Assembly (NCBI GenBank): GCA_963966185.1
Contig: CAWZYM010000039.1
Span: 209,501 to 273,500 of the forward strand
Length of the DNA: 64,000 bases
Source of the DNA: Rhabditoides inermis
Taxonomy: Eukaryota > Nematoda > Chromadorea > Rhabditida > Rhabditidae
Reading direction: 5' to 3'
Shown here: piece by piece, positions 1 to 11,068 of the stretch
Numbering within the stretch: the stretch's first letter is position 1
Layout: each line of letters begins with the position of its first letter
Made by a program: the position numbers and the translations under genes
The notes under the pieces: generated by a model
Database searches by the model: none
What the model was told of the DNA's origin: nothing
The model's input: only the letters and a program-made list of their open reading frames with translations

Positions 1-978
1 GAGGCCTACAAGCCCGACAAAAACAAGGATCCCGTGGGTGGTAGTGCTCACTATCGCATTCCTATTTGACCCGTTGCAGTACCAGAATCTGAACGCAGCG
101 ATGCGCCTGTATGAGCACTGGGCCCATCGCATGTATCCGAAGCTCAAGCTGGAGGATGTGATCGTCCGATGCGAGAACCTCGGCAGCAAGGCACCTATTA
201 AGGCACGTTTTTTTCCAAAAATTTTGCAATCTTATTTTTGGAAAGCGGAATGATATCAATGATATCATATGACTCTGTCTTTGCAGACGCACATGTCGAA
301 GCTACGCCTAGACATGCCGCTATTTGATGAGGATTTCGGACCCAAGAAGGAGGAGGACAATGACAACGACGGACTCATCACCACCGAGGTATGCTTTCTT
401 TTTTCTTTCGATCTTTTGATCTTTAATTTATTATTGCCCTTCTCTGATAATTCCTGTCGTTAAGTCAGTCACTCGTTTGTGTATCAAAAGTAGTTTCATG
501 ACATGATACAGACTTGCCTCCTTTGAGTTGAAGTGTTCCAAGTAAGCCAGACTCATTTTTTTTTCTCTAAAGCCATAAAATCTACTGTTGTAGAATAACG
601 AGGACGACACGGATCGTTTGTTCTACGGCCTTCCTAGCGCGCAGAGGAGCGATGATGAAGACGAGGTAGGTAATCTGTTCATTCTCTCCAAACCCCGCCT
701 CTATAGGCCCCGCCCCCTCCTCCCAAGCCGACTCAGCCGACGCAGATCAGTGACGAGCAGAAGGCGCGCATTGAGGCGAACAAGAAGAGGTGACTTTCCC
801 ACTTGCTATTCGATCGATTGACTCTGACTGTTTCAGGGCGCTGCAGCTGCGTGCGAAGCGTCAGGTACAGCAGGAGGAGGAGCTTCGGGAGGCGGAGCGA
901 GCGGCGGCCGAGGCGCGTGAGAGGGCGCAGCAAATGGAGGAGGATGATATCATGGCCGACTTCGAACTTGACATGTGA
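1..978 (+). CDS. tipn-1: TIPIN-like replication fork protection protein, 3' part
   Basis: The 5' end lies outside the window. Exons are about 1-33, 81-202, 287-388, 594-665, about 720-789 and 837-978. The first full exon reads YEHWAHRMYPKLKLEDVIV and the next KLRLDMPLFDEDFG, the hallmark Swi3/TIPIN core, followed by an acidic linker, then ISDEQKARIEANKKRAL and an Arg/Glu-rich coiled tail ending MADFELDM. This order matches animal TIPIN, the partner of Timeless in fork stabilisation and S-phase checkpoint signalling in the nucleus. The intron at 203-286 has a GC donor (AAG|GCACGT) with a TTGCAG acceptor. The acceptor before the ISDEQ exon is ambiguous between three AGs near 725-745. Identification is firm; the missing N-terminus cannot be judged. 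Confidence 0.88.
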
Positions 979-1071
979 TTAGTCAATTCTATTTTTCCAC
1001 ACTACGTGTACAATACCGTTCTTTTACTGACGATAAAATAGTTTCACAAGTTCTCTCGTCATTTCCTCGCG

Positions 1072-1348
1072 ATGCGGTCTGTGTGGGTGGTCCTCTGTCT
1101 CGTGCTCTCCGTCTCTGCCCTCACAGAACCCGTCAAACAAGTCACCTATGCACTGTCCAACACTGGTGAGTGCTAATAGTTGTAGCTATAGCTGATAGTA
1201 GTAGACGCCTCCCTTTTCTAGTCATCTGTGTGTTTGTGGTTATGGCTTTCTACTCGGCATGTGCGATCGTCATATTCATGCTGCGCTTCTATCACTTCCT
1301 CCGGATGCGTTCCATCATCAGACATCTATACGACGTGGGTAGTCTGAG

Positions 1349-1393
<45 letters not shown>

Positions 1394-1593
1394 GGGGATA
1401 AAGAGGGACCATTTGAGAACCAAGAGGACAGTAAGCGCGAGCGAGAGCCAGAGACGTTCCGGACCAAAGAAGAAACGACCACCACCAACCTCATTTCCGC
1501 TATGGAGGTGCGCAATCAATCGATATCGCTCGATAGTTGTTTCTTCAGGTGACCAAGGATCAAAACGCGAGTGCGATGAAGCCTCCCGCGTAG
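1072..1593 (+). CDS. Small single-pass membrane protein, unknown function
   Basis: Four exons (1072-1165, 1222-1334, 1406-1507, 1549-1593) give a closed frame of 117 residues. The start MRSVWVVLCLVLSVSALTEP is a clear signal peptide. After about 12 lumenal residues comes one membrane span (ICVFVVMAFYSACAIVIFML), then a basic, Glu- and Thr-rich cytosolic tail ending in KPPA. This suggests a type I membrane protein; I do not recognise the family. The second intron is filled by a (GA)n tract; a four-base shift of both its ends also keeps the frame. Only 93 nt separate it from the stop of the upstream TIPIN-like gene, the usual spacing inside nematode operons, so the two may be co-transcribed and separated by SL2-type trans-splicing. 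That last point is inference. Confidence 0.62.
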
Positions 1594-1739
1594 ATGAGTT
1601 CGCCGATCTACTTGCCTTATATCATATTACAATACTCATAACTGAGTCGTTCAATTTCAACCTTACATTTTCTCGGTCTTTTACATAAAACGGTTTATTT
1701 ATGCAATGTGATGTATTGAAGTATGTTCTATTTGTGAGA

Positions 1740-2031
1740 TCAGTCGTTCTCCTCTTCGTCCAGATTTCCCACGATGACGTCACTTGACTGAAATGAAACA
1801 ATCGATAATTGATCGATACAATCGATAATTGATCGATAGCGACTCACATTGTAGAGAGCATTCTTGAGCACCTCGAGAGAAGAACTCCACTGGTCATACA
1901 CGATGAGTGTCGGAAATAGAGTCGTGTATTGAAACTGGGGAACAATCATGTCAACCACTCACCTCGGCGGAGCACTTGTGTTTTTCGATGGCAGATGCGA
2001 TGAGCTCGCAGCGAACCCGAGACAGACCTGC
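1740..2031 (-). CDS. Partial gene, unknown protein
   Basis: Three exons on the minus strand join in frame: one running down from 2031 that reads LSRVRCELIASAIEKHKCSA, one reading TTLFPTLIVYDQWSSSLEVL, and a last exon from about 1790 ending GNLDEEEND at 1740. Intron borders are GTGAGT..CCCAG and GTGAGT..TTTCAG and phases agree. The product looks like a compact helical protein with an acidic C-terminus. I could not find the first exon: upstream of 2031 no in-frame ATG connects, so the gene is incomplete here or has a remote first exon. The family is not recognised. It is transcribed against its neighbours on both sides. Confidence 0.5.
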
Positions 2032-2541
2032 CTGCAACACAATTCAGTCATACTTTTCAATGAGAAATTAGAATACATGACTTTCGACAGATTGTGTTTT
2101 TTTGTGTTATGTGCACCTGAATGTGAAATTCTCATTACCTTTCCCGGCAACGGTTATTTGAGCGAGGCCAGACACGCACAAAAAGCTTTTCTAAAAAAAG
2201 GCACTTTCTAGCATTTGAAGTTTGAAGGAAGGTGCGCGGTCACTCTGCGTGAGATCTTTCTGAGGATCAAACGAATACAGGAGAACTGTTGTGTACAGGA
2301 GAACTGTTGTCAAGCTTTGCTGTCTGTGGTCTCACCCTTGACCACATAGTTGATGTGGGGATGTGTGTATCAAGTGTCGTGTACTATAGCAATCAATCCT
2401 TGATTCGTTTCCGTCTACTGTCTTTCTGTCATAAATGTCTAATGTATTTTGCGATAATATGCTGCCATGCCAACTAGTGTTCTCAAACGCCTTCCACCAC
2501 ACAAGGCGTGTGTTCTTTTGTCCAGTATAACACTTTCAGAT

Positions 2542-3991
2542 ATGTCTGAATGCAATGGCCTTTTCTTCCACAACTATCTCCTGTTTTCGGTTGAATTCGT
2601 GATTCTTCTAACAAACTTTATGGCCTCTCTTTATGGACTGAAAATGTGTTTCTGTGAAAAGAGACTACATCCATATTTTCGGTATGTTTGCATTTTGCAT
2701 GATTTTCACGAAACAACCGTTTTACAGTTACATGATATTCCATCTATTCTTGGTCGCTATTGGAGTATCGGTGTACAGAACAATCGTAATAGTTCTCAGA
2801 ACTACTAAATGTATCGAAGAAGCTACAGTGTTTATAGTGAATCAACAATATTTATATATAGTAATCTCAATTTTATTCATTTTAGGAGCAGTTTTTTATT
2901 CTTCAAATAAGCTTCAGTTCTCACAAATTTGGTGTATTGGTATCACTTTTGATTGAGAGATGTGTTGCCACTAAGTACAGCAATGTTAGATTCTTTGAAT
3001 CCGTTCAAAATTGACACGATTTTACAGTATTACGAACACCTTCACTCAATAAAAGGAATAATACTGCTTACGTGTTATTTTGTGCGTTCATTAATTATTA
3101 ATTTGGCAATAATATTTTATCCTTGTTTTCAGACTATATTCACCTTCATTTTCGTATACGCAGTCGTAACATGTAAGAATTATTTATGTTATAGCCATTT
3201 AGCTACAATTTAGACTCCTGGTTTCCTAAACTCCTTATAATCGTACAACTAATCTATATTATCTCTGCCGTCAAGGAAAGACTCTACAAAAGGCAAAAAA
3301 AAGTATTCTGGAATTCAGGTTCTATCTCTGATGATTCGGTTTAATAAAAGACGCTATTCTCTCCGCCACATTTGCAGTTCTGCTCTCTCTGACAGGTTTT
3401 TTTTAAACTTTGTAAAAAGATGTTTCTCAATAATATAATTCGCCTTCCTTGAATATGATCGTTCCATGGGATACAATTATATTGTTTTAGATTTACTACA
3501 AGTCAAAATATTCAGTCAACTATTTTAATCATCCCATTTACCAAGGTGTGTTTAGTTAACGACTAGCTTATAGAGAGAGACTGAATATCTTTTTCAGAAC
3601 GACTTTGTGTGTCGTCTTTTGTTCGCTGCTCTCAACTGCTACACAGCCTTCGTATCGGGCACTCAACTCGGCACTGACAATGGGGACATCAGCCATGCAT
3701 ATGACATCGTCTGTCTCACTGTCACTCACACACACTCACTTGCTACTTTTCAGCTGAACGCCTATCAAAACGGTTTCTTCGTGCTATCAGTCGTATTTAT
3801 CTATAAGAGAATTCGCATCCCGCACAGAGTTGGCGACTTGGAATCGAGCAAATCCATCGTCACAGAACACTACTTTCAAGATTTGAAAGAACAGTGGTGG
3901 GTAGTGTATCGTAGTGCATGCTTGATATAACACCAAACCAAGATAGTGTAATGTAGTGTAGTGTGTGTATCTGACCGTTTGCAGGAAGTAG
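2542..3991 (+). CDS. Sra/Srab-type nematode 7TM chemoreceptor
   Basis: Eleven exons close exactly into 284 residues: 2542-2681, 2728-2836, 2886-2984, 3028-3081, 3133-3172, 3214-3292, 3378-3395, 3491-3545, 3598-3708, 3754-3896 and 3985-3991. The start is MSECNGLFFHNYLLFSVEFV, giving a first membrane span. The diagnostic part is LLIERCVATKYSNYYEHLHS, the conserved ER..AT....YE motif after TM3 of the Sra superfamily (sra, srab, srb, sre). Later come SALSDRFTTSQNIQ, matching the S.S.RFQ..EN stretch before TM6, and a C-terminus YFQDLKEQWK. The product is probably a G-protein-coupled odorant receptor of sensory neurons. Unusual points are an 18-nt exon (3378-3395) and a GC donor at 3293. An upstream in-frame ATG at 2467 exists, but 2542 fits family start sites better. 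Confidence 0.78.
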
Positions 3992-4040
3992 AGGCGCGCA
4001 TTGCGGAGAATCGTCTCCAGAAAGCGAGCCAGCCAGGAAT

Positions 4041-4758
4041 TCACACACCGAACACTGACTGTTTTGATCTACAAACATCATACATGTTATCACCCTTCTG
4101 TCTTTTCTCACCTCGAATGGCGGATCGAAGTCGATGTTGTCATGGAAAGAGAGGTAGTCCCAGGAAGAGAAGTCGAGGGGACTGAGGGACCAGCTGAAGG
4201 GGTGTGTTGAGAGAGAGAGAGAGAGAGGGGGGGGGGAGGGAGGGAGGGAGGGAGAGAGAGACGCACTAGTCCTCCTCTGTCTGTTCCTCCACCAATCGAA
4301 TCGCCCTTCCTCCCGTCGTTGACCATGTACCGTAGCGGTGGTCGTTGAAACTCACTTCTGTCATGTCCTGAAAGTACAGTATACCCTTATTGAATACAGT
4401 AGCTGTCTACAGTACCTTTCCGCCGCTTTGCTCGACTCTGCGTACTCGCAGGTCGCAGTAGAACCGTGGCATATTCTGCCAGTGAGTGTCTGTCAGATGA
4501 GAGAAGAAGTGTGCGGTGCGACGGAAACGCACGTACGCCTAGAAAATGAAGTTTCAAATTCACTCAAAATCATAAAAAAAAGTAGTTGTCAGTATCTTCA
4601 AACTACTCTCGTTCCAACAAGCCATCCAACTCTCCGAAAATGAAAAACGACCTACAACTAACGTTTCCGAATAGCTTAATGTATACCTTATAATCTAAGA
4701 AGGAGCAAACGCAGACGATGAGTTCATTGGGAAGGATGTGGAGGGTGGAGGAATGCAT
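4041..4758 (-). CDS. F-box protein
   Basis: Exons running down from 4758 close into 131 residues. The N-terminus MHSSTLHILPNELIVCVCSF, followed by LDYKAYVRFRRTAHFFSHL, is an F-box: LP.E......FL....... with R...F..L. F-box proteins bind Skp1 and present substrates to SCF ubiquitin ligases. The rest (MPRFYCDLRVRRVEQ; SSWDYLSFHDNIDFD) has no repeat domain I recognise. An apparent TAG at 4266-4268 is spliced out: the donor is TA|GTGCGT and the intron is a (GA)n/(GGGA)n tract up to a TTCAG acceptor near 4200, after which the frame resumes with WSLSPLDFS. It ends only 49 bases from the chemoreceptor gene on the other strand. Nematodes have many lineage-specific F-box genes, so the substrate cannot be guessed. 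Confidence 0.7.
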
Positions 4759-4955
4759 CGATCACTGACTCATCCACCCATCCACCCACGCACTCCCCCT
4801 TCCCCCTGTGAGGTCACTGCCAACGGCAACGACGCCCCCGCAACACCCACAGGCAGTCATCGACTTTTTGAAGAACTCAGCTCTAAATCGATAACAATCC
4901 CAGTCTCAAAGTTTTTTATGAGAGCTACAGTCTTCTAAAACAATTGATTTTTGTA

Positions 4956-5118
4956 AGAGATGTGTCATCTCTCTGTTGTGATTCTCACGCTCGTCTCTTG
5001 TTGTGGTTTTGATGCGTTGCGATGTTATGTGCGATAATGTGTATATAACCGATCAGTAAGATCGATCGAGGCTCATTCCGGATAAACCTTTCCCACTGAC
5101 ACGTTGCCCATGCTGACT
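4956..5118 (+). repeat. Direct repeat copy 1 (partner 5627-5790)
   Basis: This 163-bp block recurs almost unchanged at 5627-5790, with one extra T in the second copy. It opens with a small hairpin (GAGATG TGT CATCTC) and contains TATATAACCGATCAG. Copy 1 runs into GGCAGCAG at its right end. The function is unknown. Confidence 0.85.
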
Positions 5119-5626
5119 GGCAGCAGTCGAGTGGTTCCGATCCTACCGTAACCTCTGGCCGTATTGGCAACTATCGTATTCCTAAGTGCGCTTCCGTCTG
5201 ATTCCCGGAGTGCGTCATTCTTCTGCCGTCATATCGTCGTATTTGTATTCCCTGTCCGGTCGAGGAGGGATGGAGCAGTGCCGAGAGGAGCAGCTGCGCG
5301 GACGGGAGCAGCAGAAGGCGGCTGCCGGAAGAGCTGGGATCGTGTCTAGTGGATGCGCCGCTGCTGATAGGAAGAAAGGAGCCGTTGTGAGTGGACTACC
5401 AAGTGTCGATCTGTCTATCTGTTGAGTCCTTGGTTTCTCCTAGTTTTGGTCTCTGAGAAACCAAGTATCTTGAGACCATCTATCTAGATTCGGATTTAAG
5501 AGTTGCACTATTGTGATCATCATCGTGTGCGTAACTGATTACATCATTGTACAATTGTTAGAGATTGTTTTGAGTGTTGCGATATCTAATGATGAGGACA
5601 TCATTCTGTGTAAGGTGGTAGCTGTG
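5119..5626. other. Segment between the two direct repeats
   Basis: The only coding signal is a plus-strand frame 5186-5425 (MRFRLIPGVRHSSAVISSYL, then a Gln/Arg/Ala-rich stretch). It has no recognisable domain and no convincing splice partners, and a GTGAGT at its 3' side could be a donor. I do not call it a gene. The remainder, 5426-5626, shows nothing beyond the flanking repeat. Confidence 0.4.
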
Positions 5627-5790
5627 AGAGATGTGTCATCTCTCTGTTGTGATTCTCACGCTCGTCTCTTGTTGTGGTTTTGATGCGTTGCGATGTTATG
5701 TGCGATAATGTGTATATAACCGATCAGTAAGATCGATCGAGGCTCATTCCGGATAAACCTTTTCCACTGACACGTTGCCCATGCTGACTT
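5627..5790 (+). repeat. Direct repeat copy 2, ending in a T-run
   Basis: Second copy of the block at 4956-5118, offset 671 bases. Immediately after the shared end the sequence runs into TTTTTT, which is absent after copy 1. With the internal TATATAA this could be the outline of a small Pol III transcription unit, but no known RNA family is recognised. Confidence 0.8.
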
Positions 5791-5898
5791 TTTTCAATGA
5801 GAATACTGTAGCCGCTGCCTCTTTTCTACTACCCACTCTGGACTGCAGGTAGCATGTACACATGCAAATGTAATCACACATTTTTCAAACGTATTCTT

Positions 5899-6279
5899 CA
5901 TTCTCTTTCGAAAAGTACGTAAGTAAAGAGAAGAGGTTTGTCTGGATCTGATTCAACAAAAGCACATGCATAAAATCTCTTTGCAGCTGACTAAAATATC
6001 AAAACAAACCTGCTCTTTCGAATCACTCTAAAATGTGTGTTTTAAACATTAAACATATATAATGTAAGGTGACTGTGAAATAGGCCAAATTTTCATTATA
6101 ATTCACTATAAATAAATTATTATAATGCATAATATTTATGTTATAATTTCATAAATTCGAAAGAGTAGGTTTGTTTTGATATTTTAGTCAGCTGCAAAGA
6201 GATTTTATGCATGTGCTTTTGTTGAATCAGATCCAGACAAACCTCTTCTCTTTACTTACGTACTTTTCGAAAGAGAATG
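5899..6279. mobile_element. Palindromic MITE (fold-back element)
   Basis: Left arm from 5899 (CATTCTCTTTCGAAAAGTAC) is matched in reverse complement by the right arm ending at 6279. The arms are about 120 bp each and nearly perfect, separated by about 130 bp of AT-rich loop. There is no coding capacity. The arms share the core TTCAACAAAAGCACATGCAT and flanking GTTTGTCT with the element at 13046-13414, so both belong to one non-autonomous family. Confidence 0.82.
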
Positions 6280-6921
6280 GATGTCCTTTTCTCAAATTTC
6301 GAAGAAATTTTTTTCACATTGGTGAATTACGAAAATAAAATTATGTAAATTAGAAACCTTCGAAATAGCTTGGTCGAATCGCTCACGCGCCTGCCGGTCG
6401 CTCATTTACGCGCGCTACACACGTTAAAAATTTCTCTCTTCTTCCCTTCATCTCCTAAGCAGTTCCATTAGCTAGCAAGTTACTAGCTAGTCGAAATGAA
6501 ATTCTACTACGAGTAAACTACTTAGCTATTCTTCACTGGTTATCATGTCATATCGCGAGTGCATGTACCGTTAAAAGTTTGTTTATCAGCAGTTTCAAGT
6601 TATACAACCGTCGACCAAGCCAATAAGGGGACTGACCTCTCGAGTACAAATCGCTAGCTGCTTACAAGGGGTCCATCGATTGATGCAATGAATTTGGATC
6701 AGATGACGTCACAGACTTCTGACTAGAGGCTCACGAAAGTTGTAAGGGTGGTCGTCACTCCACCGTGACTAGCGGTTTGTTTTGCGAATGTTTGCAAATG
6801 AATTCGAATGTTGCTGTTGGAATCATTTATGTATGCACATACGTATCATAGTAAACACACTTCATTAGATTTTGAGCAACTGAAACCTCGGTCATGAATT
6901 GTAATTGCAGAGCCGAGTACG
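6280..6921. other. Intergenic stretch, no gene seen
   Basis: AT-rich DNA between two non-autonomous elements. No reading frame with splice support on either strand, and no RNA gene recognised. Confidence 0.5.
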
Positions 6922-7503
6922 TTAAAGGTAGTGTACCCTCTGAACCAAATATAAAAAAAATATCATGAATGTATTATCAATGTCTTTTAGAGGTATTTTT
7001 ATGTCGTTTATGGTTGTTTGTGATAAAAAAAATAATGAAATTAAAAAATTATCAAACATTTGTTTTAATCCAACATGATACGCATATTTGCGCAACGTTG
7101 TGAGTTATGATTTTTAACATCATTCAACATATCTTACTGCGTTTAGCATATAGTTTCCCATAAGCTGTTTTCGCCAGTTTAGTAGAAGAAACACATAGTA
7201 GAAATGTTATATAAAATAAGAATGACATAAGAAACAATATAAACACATGCAATTTTTTTGTCTTGAATGAAACAGCCGTTAGTGTGGTCAAATTGTGTAA
7301 CTTCGTGCAGTTGTGCACACACCCCCGAGCTGATTAAAAGTTATTAGTTTCTACGATTTCTCACTCCAATATTCAAATATTTTTTTAAAACTGAATTCTT
7401 TCAGAATATATGTTTGCATCATCATAATATACTCATTGAGTCGTAAACAATGACATGTTGTATCTACACATGCACCCAGATTCAGAGGGTACACTACCTT
7501 TAA
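6922..7503. mobile_element. Inverted-repeat element with TTAA ends
   Basis: A terminal inverted repeat of about 23 bp begins TTAAAGGTAGTGTACCCTCT at 6922 and is repeated in reverse complement at 7481-7503. The 582-bp body is AT-rich and encodes nothing credible. TTAA is present at both outer edges, as for TTAA-targeting (piggyBac-like) elements, but the same bases could be part of the repeat, so the superfamily is not settled. Confidence 0.72.
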
Positions 7504-8680
7504 GCTGATCTTCCTTATTATATTATGTTAATGGTAGTATTACTGTTAGAATTGGGAAGTTGTGGCACAAAGATCAAAGCAGCCTCACCCGCACTGCTCT
7601 GCTCCTCCCCTATTCGCACGTTCTTCAACTGCCGAGCGCTCTCACTGGCCCTCTCCTCACCGATCGATCCATTTGATTTCAGGCCGGCTGCCCATTCTGG
7701 CTCGCACGAGAAATAGAGAGCGCGCAGAGAGCGTGCGCAAGTGAGAGAATCAGACGGTCTGGAGAGAAAGAGAGTGGCTGATTGATATTTATTTCTTGTA
7801 TAAAAGCGGGGCCTGCTCGGCTGGAAGAAGAGAGAGCGCGCAGAGAGCGTACGCTCGTGAGAGAGCCAAGAGGCCGGATGTGAGAGTGGCTGAGCGAGAG
7901 GCGGGGCATGAGCGTTCGACCAATCAGATTGCACCAGACAGTGGGCCGAGCGACCAATGAGCGCAGAGTGCAGTGGGCGGGGCTTACGTGATGCACACCG
8001 TCGTCGTCGTCGTCGTCGTAAACACGTTTAGTGGCATAATGAGCGAAAAGTTGTTTTGGATATTTTGGAAGCCGCAACCGATATTTATTTCTTGTATCAC
8101 ATACTCATAAGTCTTGTCAAATGATATTCTAACAAAAAAACATACTATGGAGTATATCGTATTGGGATAGAGGAACATGAGTTTGCCTTGGGGGTGACGC
8201 GCTGCGCGCGTCAAAGATCAAGACAAACGGGCGGCGCTGCGCGCCGCCTTCAATTTTTTGTCTTCATAATTTCGTTCACTGCAACCGCTGCCTTTTTGCG
8301 GGAGGGCTTGATGTATTCCTACCGGCGACAGGGGAAGTAGCAGGGAGGAAGTCCAGACGAATGTACACATTTATACTAGTTTTCTAATGTGATTATGCAA
8401 GCTTACACAGAATGATGTTTAAATAATGTTGATACAGCTAGAATTAACGGAATAGACTCGTGTTACGATCACTGTGACGGAACACGACAGATGGAAAGTG
8501 TTTTGGTGGTGGGGGGGGGGGGGGGGGTATGTGGTGTGTGTGTTGCTTGGGTTGCTTATGTGTGGCCTGCGTCCCTCTCCCCATCCGATCGCCTCGTCTC
8601 CACACCGTGCACCGAACAGTGCACCGTCGAACCTCTGCAAGCAAAAGATGCAAGTGAAACGGAACCACGATTCTCTCTTC
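7504..8680. other. Intergenic stretch with degenerate duplications
   Basis: No gene was found. Two related blocks (about 7676-7800 and 7801-7910) share GAGAGCGCGCAGAGAGCGT. The phrase ATATTTATTTCTTGTAT occurs at about 7783 and again at about 8081. Similar GCGCGCAGAGA text recurs near 12780. Two compact GC-rich hairpins lie at about 8197-8213 and 8231-8249. Confidence 0.5.
8511..8527 (+). repeat. Homopolymer run of 17 G
   Basis: Seventeen consecutive G in the 3' flank of the srx-like gene (C on its coding strand). It is a candidate for G-quadruplex formation or assembly error. Confidence 0.9.
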
Positions 8681-8787
8681 TCACTTGAAGATGGTCGAGT
8701 GAGCCCCGGCGAGCTTGGAGCGAAGGAGCTTGCGGAACTCCTTGTTGTAGTAGAAGGTGATGAACCTGAATGGCGCCTGTCCCCTCT

Positions 8788-8841
<54 letters not shown>

Positions 8842-9602
8842 ACCCATCCACCCCTGCCAGCCCCGCCCACAGACACGATGTGAGGGAGAACTTGGCGAGT
8901 CTGCTGTCGACCAGTGGAGACACGTAGAAGTAGATGACGAGCTCTCCGAAGAACGACACCGCCTGCAGACACGCCTGCAATACAGGGGGCTCACCTGGAT
9001 GAGTGGATAAGTCTCACCTGCTTGAGGAAATTGATCTGCAGCTTCTGCATTGCTGACTTCTGTGAGTTGTCTTTGGACTGAGAACAGAGGCATATCACTA
9101 TTGTAGTGGTTCGTTCATACCAGTCGGTTGATGATGTACACTTTAGTGAATGTGGTCGTGTCAATGACGCCTATCAAAACAAGGAACGTGATAGCCCTGC
9201 AATCGAGACAACATCATTCCATGCCATAGCTGACTCACTTGAGCAAGTCGAACTTGTATCCCATTTCCTGACAGAATGCGTCCGGAATGTACGCCCGAAA
9301 CTGTACGCCCAGTAATCTTCCAAGTACGTGATGTAGCAGTGCTCTATAGACATATTGGATGATCTCGTGTCCTTTGTACTTGTAGGGTTGCTTACTGTAT
9401 GTGTAGAAATACAGTGAAGTGGAAATGGAGGCACTCCACATTATAAGCACTAGCCATTTAGCGAGACGTTGAGTGAAGTACTGAAGTTCTCTCTCGCTCT
9501 CCCTCTCTCTCTCTCTCCCTCTCCCTCTCCCTCTCCCTCTCTCCCTCCCTCTCCCTCCCTCTCTCTCCCTCTTCCTCTCTCTCTCTCTCCCTCTCTCTCC
9601 CT

Positions 9603-9634
<32 letters not shown>

Positions 9635-10157
9635 CCCTCTCCCTCTCTCTTTCGCTTTCCCTACTTTCATGTATGCCATAGGTGTGAATATGGCGCAGTT
9701 GATGGATACGACAAAGTGGGAGAATCTGGCAATGTCATAGCACATGAGCTGTATATTGCCCACGTGACCCGAGAACGACACTTTCTTGAGAGACGAGAGG
9801 TCACTGAAAACATTGAGATGGTAAATGTATACTTTATCCTTTTTGTTAAATTGACTTACAAGAAAACAGTGGGAGAGAATACAAACGTCCAACAACAAAG
9901 GAAAATGACGTTGGCGAAAACCTGAACGTAGTATACTTGTTTCTAAATCAAAGAAATGAGGTGCTTACTTGTCCGGTTGTTAGAATTCCGAATGAGTTGT
10001 GAAGCGATTTGACAAATGGAATGAGTAGAAGAAGAGTGACATTGATGGCCAAACCAGATGCCGAGATCTAAAAAATGTTGGATTGATATTTTCGAGAGAA
10101 TTGACCACTCACGGCGAAGGCGAGAGATCCAGCGATGTGATGCTGCTGTATAGGCAT
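8681..10157 (-). CDS. Srx-like nematode 7TM chemoreceptor
   Basis: It starts MPIQQHHIAGSLAFA at 10157. Exon 2 gives a first span ending KSLHNSFGILTTGQ, the NSFG......Q motif after TM1 typical of Srx receptors. Next come VFANVIFLCCWTFVFSPTVF (TM2), a TM3 exon with YDIARFSHFVVSINCAIFTP, and an exon with RLAKWLVLIMWSASISTSL (TM4). TM5 lies near AITFLVLIGVIDTTTFTKVY, TM6 near FLKQACLQAVSFFGELVIYF, and the tail reads FYYNKEFRKLLRS before a stop at 8681-8683. Two introns contain long (CT)n tracts (8789-8837 and 9490-9655). The border between the TM4 and TM5 exons near 9330-9390 has alternative acceptors and is uncertain. The product is probably a chemosensory GPCR. Confidence 0.72.
9490..9655. repeat. 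(CT)n/(CCCT)n tract in an srx intron
   Basis: Long pyrimidine tract on the plus strand, purine-rich on the coding strand of the host gene, filling most of the intron between the TM3 and TM4 exons. Open frames here encode only Ser-Leu or Arg-Glu repeats and are artefacts. Confidence 0.9.
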
Positions 10158-11068
10158 GGCTCCTTGTAGTCACTCACACTACACTACACTCCTCTTTTAT
10201 ACTACTACTACCCCTATTCCTTCGATTCGAATAAACCATTTTAGCTCGACATACGAGATTGCGACGTATACTCATTATGTCTGAATGTCGCTTTTGTTGA
10301 CGCAGTGTCGGTGTTGGTATTTGTTTGTTTTCTCACATTCTATAAACAGCATGCTGACAAAATATTGAAAACTGTTTACGTCTGCACGACATTTTTGATT
10401 GGCACGTGCAGTCATAGGAAAGAAAGAAAAGTTCACTAGCGGTCGTTGGTTCACTAGGTTTAAAAATTGTCGTAAATGTTTTACCGAGGTTGCCCTCGAT
10501 AGATAGAATTGAATACAAATCCTTTTTAGGCTATCTGTTGATCTACACAGCTCCAGAAGCAGTCACGGCGATACGATTTCATACAGCGAGTATCGTTGGC
10601 GCAGACACACTACTGATAGTAATAGCTGCTCGCGTAGATACGCAAATGAAGTCGAACCCCAGGATGTGGACAAAATCAGGTGTATCAGAGCAAAGTATGT
10701 GAGAACGTTTTCATTGTAATTATCCCTTTCCTTTTATATATTTCATGTCCGATCGCACATTCACCGACCACTTATACTTATGCTAATCGAGATGAAGAGA
10801 AACAAAAAATAAAGAAACAGAGGCGTATATCAGAACCGTGTGGTAATGAAATTTTCAAATTCGCACGAAACACCACGCGCCGAAGTGTATGTATGTTTCA
10901 AGCAAAGTTGCAAACAGGAAAAAAAAATTTTTTATTTGTTTTGCATTCCAATGGGTCAAGTTATGATCCAAAGTCGAATATATTGCGCCACTGTTCCTTT
11001 AAGGAAACTTTGTATTTTATTATTCATTATACTCATCAAAATCACTTTTGCGCTTTGCACAATGCTTA
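10158..11068. other. Intergenic stretch, nothing supported
   Basis: AT-rich DNA between two minus-strand receptor genes. Short plus-strand frames near 10680-11080 overlap the 3' end of the next gene and lack domain or splice support. This probably holds the promoter of the srx-like gene and the 3' UTR of the receptor at 11069-12351. Confidence 0.5.

Noticed and set aside
2134..2220. First exon for the 1740-2031 gene around 2134-2220
   Set aside because: The phase needed to join reaches a TAA with no ATG after it.
4266..4268. TAG as the end of the F-box gene
   Set aside because: A good donor overlaps it, and downstream exons continue in phase to a second stop with protein-like sequence.
4956..5790. 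Spliced-leader RNA or tRNA in the duplicated block
   Set aside because: No SL1- or SL2-like leader, no Sm-site in the right place and no cloverleaf could be drawn.
9458..9898. Long Arg-Glu / Ser-Leu repeat reading frames over GA/CT tracts (also at 1170-1688, 8419-9093, 50086-50590, 51447-52091, 61386-61754)
   Set aside because: They are translations of dinucleotide repeats inside introns or spacers; the real exons on one side use another frame with clear splice sites.
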